Part shown: positions 61,604 through 64,000 of the stretch, piece after piece
Layout of the letters: each line of letters begins with the position of its first letter
How positions within the stretch are numbered: position 1 is the stretch's first letter
Source: Burkholderia cenocepacia
Lineage (GTDB): Bacteria; Pseudomonadota; Gammaproteobacteria; Burkholderiales; Burkholderiaceae
Direction of reading: 5' to 3'
DNA: 64,000 nucleotides
Assembly (NCBI RefSeq): GCF_900446215.1
Contig: NZ_UAQZ01000017.1
Location: 310,001-374,000 of the forward strand
Translations under genes and position numbers: made by a program
Notes under the pieces: generated by a model
The model's input: only the letters and a program-made list of their open reading frames with translations
Told to the model about the DNA's origin: nothing
Databases searched by the model: none

Positions 61604-62131
61604 TCAACGCTTGATCTTCGCGAGCGGCGAATCGGGCGGATACGTCGGCGTGATCGGCTTCGACGAACCGAGCATCACGCACATCAGCGCATCTTCCTCG
61701 CCGATGTTGATTTCCGTGCGATACACGCCGGGCGGCACCGAGATCAGGTCGCGCTCGCCGAGGATCGCTTCCCACGTCTCGCCGTCGCGCTCGCAGATCA
61801 CCTTCATCTTGCCGCGCAGCACGAAGAAGATTTCCTCGACGTCGATATGGATGTGGCTCGGGCCGATGTTGCCGGCCGGGATGACCATCGTCGAGAACGT
61901 GAAGTTGCCGGCCGGCACCGTGTTGACGTCCTTCGCGACGCCCGTGCCGCCCGTGCCGACATAGCGCATCTGCGCACGGCGGTACTTCGGGTCGTAATCG
62001 GCCTGGAACTTCAGCGCGTCCCAGTCGTAGCGCCGCGTCGCATAGCGCGCGACGCGCCCTTCCATCCAGTCGTTGAAGCTTGCGCCTTCCGGCTGGTCCC
62101 ACGACTTGCGTTCGAGATCGGCGTCCGCCAT
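61604..62131 (-). CDS. single-domain cupin protein
   Basis: 175 aa. Cupin motif 1 (GPSHIHIDVEEIFFVLRG: H93, H95, E100, G107) is intact. In motif 2 (PPGVYRTEIN) R138 stands where the third metal-binding His is expected. Such proteins may bind metal with fewer ligands or serve as non-catalytic binding proteins. AGGAGAGGA precedes the ATG. Between the SDR (34-bp gap) and hydrolase genes. Confidence 0.87.
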   Translation of the reverse strand: MADADLERKSWDQPEGASFNDWMEGRVARYATRRYDWDALKFQADYDPKYRRAQMRYVGTGGTGVAKDVNTVPAGNFTFSTMVIPAGNIGPSHIHIDVEEIFFVLRGKMKVICERDGETWEAILGERDLISVPPGVYRTEINIGEEDALMCVMLGSSKPITPTYPPDSPLAKIKR

Positions 62132-62165
62132 CGTCCTCTCCTTCATTCCGAGTGAAAACTGCAAT

Positions 62166-62936
62166 TCAGTTCATTACGAAGCCGCCGTTGACCGGCAGCA
62201 ATTGGCCCGTCACGAAGCGCGCGCCGTCCGACAGCAGGAACAGCACCGGGCCCGTCACGTCGTCGGGCACCTGCGCGCGTGTCAGCGCACGGCCCTGCAG
62301 GTAGAACGCATGGCGTTCCGCCGGCACGTACGCGGTCGCCTCGACTTCGGTCAGCCCCGGCGCGATCGCGTTGACCGTCACGCCGTGCGCGCCGAACTCA
62401 CGCGCCTGCGCATGCGTCATCGCGATCACCGCGCCCTTGCTCGCGACGTACGCGAGCAGCTTCGGCGCGCCCCACAGCGCGGTGTCCGACGCAAGATTCA
62501 CAATTGCGCCGCGACCCGACCGCGCGAGGTGCGGCAGCGCCGCGTTGCTGACGAGCCATACGCCGCGCACGTTCACGTTCATCACGGCGTCCCACGTCGA
62601 CACGTCGAGCTCCGTCGACAGCTTGCCGCCCGAGTTCGTGATCGCCGCGTTGTTGATCAGCGCGTCGAGGCCGCCGAGCGCCGCCGCGCCCTGCGCGACG
62701 AATGCGTCGATGCTGGCCGGATCGGCGAGGTCGAGTGCGAAGAAATGCGCGGTGTGGCCGGCTTGCGCGAGCTGCGCGGCCAGCGCGCGGCCCTCTTGCG
62801 CGAGCACGTCGCCGAACGCGACCTGCGCGCCCGCTTCGACCAGCGCCTTCACGAAGGCGGCGCCGAGACCGCGCGCGCCGCCCGTGACGAGCACGCGGCG
62901 ACCGGGCAGCGCGACGATCGGAGCGAGCTCAGCCAT
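62166..62936 (-). CDS. SDR-family dehydrogenase (complete active site)
   Basis: 256 aa. TGGARGLG (18-25), NNAA (95-98), catalytic S150-Y163-K167 (YVASK). A good candidate to rearomatise the cis-dihydrodiol made by the Rieske oxygenase encoded directly upstream; other alcohol or keto substrates are possible. Overlaps the oxygenase gene by 8 bp, so the two are translated together. Confidence 0.9.
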   Translation of the reverse strand: MAELAPIVALPGRRVLVTGGARGLGAAFVKALVEAGAQVAFGDVLAQEGRALAAQLAQAGHTAHFFALDLADPASIDAFVAQGAAALGGLDALINNAAITNSGGKLSTELDVSTWDAVMNVNVRGVWLVSNAALPHLARSGRGAIVNLASDTALWGAPKLLAYVASKGAVIAMTHAQAREFGAHGVTVNAIAPGLTEVEATAYVPAERHAFYLQGRALTRAQVPDDVTGPVLFLLSDGARFVTGQLLPVNGGFVMN

Positions 62937-63999
62937 TCGCGGGCTCCGCGGCGGCATGCGCCGCACGATGCGCGTCGAGCGCGGACAGGTGTTCCTGCGC
63001 ACGCTGGCGCAGCATCCGGCGCACACGCGTGATGCCGACGTCGTGCTGGTACAGGTATTCGTGATCGCGCGCATGCGGCGCGAGGCTTTCGAGGACGTAG
63101 CGATCCTGCTCGAGCACGTCCCAGTGCAGACCCTCGAGGCGGTTGCGGTACATGAAGCGCCACACGTCGCGCTGCCAGCCGCTGACCTTGCGGGTACGCC
63201 AGAAATAGACCTGGCAGTGGTCGCCGTCGACCGGCGTCGCGAAGCCGATGATCCCGAAGTTGCCGCCGGGGCCGAACTTCTGCTTGTACGGAATCGCGAG
63301 ACGCATCCACAGGCAGCCCGTTTCGCCGAGCTCGACCCAGTCGAAGTTCACGTCGCGCTGGCCGATCTTCTCGAACATCAGCCCCGTTTCGGTCTTGCGC
63401 ACGCGCATGTCGGCCTGCTTGTCGCCTTCGGCCATCGAGTGCGACGTGGCGTGCAGATACGCGCCGTGCATCGGGTCCATCACGTTGTCGATCGCGTACT
63501 GGTAATTGCACTTCCAGTTCGATACGCACAGGAAGTGGCCATACTCTTCGGCGACCAGTTCTTCCGGCAGGTTCAGCGGCGCCGGCTCGCCGTGCGCTTC
63601 GTCGCCGAACCACAGGAAGATCGCGCCGGCCTTCTCTTCGACCGGATACGACTTCACGCACTTCGTGCCTTCGAGCGGACAGTTCGACACCGCCGGCACG
63701 CGATTGACCGTGCCGCCGCCGTCGACTTCGATGCCGTGATACCAGCACGCGATGTTGCCGCCGAGGTTCCAGCCGAGCGACAGGCGCGCGCCGCGGTGCG
63801 GGCAACGGTCTTCCAGTGCGTGGACCTTGCCGTCGTGATCGCGCCACAGCACGATCTGCTCGGACAGGCGCGTGAGGCCGACCGGTGCATTCGACACCTG
63901 CCAGCTCGGTGCGACGGGATACCAGTAGTTCTTGATGCCGCGGTCGAGATAGTCACGGACCGGGTCGTGTTGGGCTTCGTGTTGGTCGGGGGACGTCAT
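62929..63999 (-). CDS. Rieske non-heme iron oxygenase, large subunit
   Basis: 356 aa, apparently complete with ATG 1 nt inside the window edge. Rieske [2Fe-2S] site C66-P-H68 and C85-x2-H88 (CPHRG and CWYHG); mononuclear iron site D171-x3-D175-x2-H178-x4-H183. The length and single-component look are nearer to vanillate O-demethylase/phthalate-type oxygenases than to biphenyl dioxygenase, so demethylation or monohydroxylation is as likely as dihydroxylation. No small subunit or ferredoxin gene is visible. Genes may continue upstream of the window. Confidence 0.92.
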   Translation of the reverse strand: MTSPDQHEAQHDPVRDYLDRGIKNYWYPVAPSWQVSNAPVGLTRLSEQIVLWRDHDGKVHALEDRCPHRGARLSLGWNLGGNIACWYHGIEVDGGGTVNRVPAVSNCPLEGTKCVKSYPVEEKAGAIFLWFGDEAHGEPAPLNLPEELVAEEYGHFLCVSNWKCNYQYAIDNVMDPMHGAYLHATSHSMAEGDKQADMRVRKTETGLMFEKIGQRDVNFDWVELGETGCLWMRLAIPYKQKFGPGGNFGIIGFATPVDGDHCQVYFWRTRKVSGWQRDVWRFMYRNRLEGLHWDVLEQDRYVLESLAPHARDHEYLYQHDVGITRVRRMLRQRAQEHLSALDAHRAAHAAAEPANG

Positions 64000-64000
64000 C

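Noticed and set aside
1..64000. CRISPR arrays, insertion sequences, prophage or integrase genes, tRNA-linked att sites
   Set aside because: No regularly spaced repeats, transposase or integrase motifs, or tRNA cloverleaf were seen by eye. A computed search could still find short degenerate elements.

Overview
The window is about 64 kb of very GC-rich, densely coded DNA. Strong G/C preference at third codon positions produces long antisense shadow frames. Gene content (FAD-GDH-like dehydrogenase triad, 1613-aa NAD-glutamate dehydrogenase, acnB, BetR-type regulator, many LysR/IclR/MFS genes) points to a betaproteobacterium, most likely Burkholderia and probably the B. cepacia complex. A secondary-replicon origin is a guess from recalled gene context, not something the sequence proves. 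I saw no rRNA, tRNA, CRISPR array, insertion sequence or prophage.

Layout, left to right. 1-3.0 kb: leftward operon for a membrane-bound FAD sugar/alcohol dehydrogenase (triheme cytochrome c, Tat hitch-hiker subunit, GMC flavoprotein cut by the window edge). 3.1-6.2 kb: a strong inverted repeat, an SDR gene broken by an in-frame amber codon, and a divergent NmrA-type/LysR pair. 6.3-15.1 kb: K+ channel, DadA-like oxidase, an unknown gene behind a textbook LexA box, two small unknowns, a BetR/pseudo-receiver regulator, a NERD-type helicase and a chemoreceptor. 15.3-23.6 kb: DHA2 efflux pump with a palindromic operator, quinone oxidoreductase/LysR pair, GNAT, MerR, cold-shock protein, agmatinase, YhhN. 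23.8-28.2 kb: four-gene Baeyer-Villiger monooxygenase operon with a TetR-like operator. 28.2-35.8 kb: glycolipid-binding-like gene, urea transporter, class II aldolase, tautomerase, giant NAD-GDH. 35.8-43.7 kb: SAM methyltransferase, a ribbon-helix-helix/VOC mini-operon with three phased CTAG sites, arylamine N-acetyltransferase, DUF2501, amidase, universal stress protein, a 36-aa membrane microprotein and small exported proteins. 44.0-51.1 kb: acnB with promoter and terminator, then assorted small enzymes including a RidA homologue lacking the key arginine.

51.2-64.0 kb is one leftward run of 12 closely spaced or overlapping genes ending in a terminator. It encodes a Rieske oxygenase, SDR, cupin, alpha/beta hydrolase, IclR regulator, second SDR, ThDP enzyme, aspartate-dehydrogenase-like protein, aldehyde dehydrogenase, extradiol-type dioxygenase, ferredoxin-reductase-like flavoprotein and aromatic-acid MFS importer. 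It reads as a complete but unassigned aromatic catabolic pathway: uptake, ring hydroxylation, dehydrogenation, meta cleavage, aldehyde oxidation. No ferredoxin gene is visible. This operon, the LexA-controlled orphan and the RHH/VOC unit are the best candidates for new biology here.
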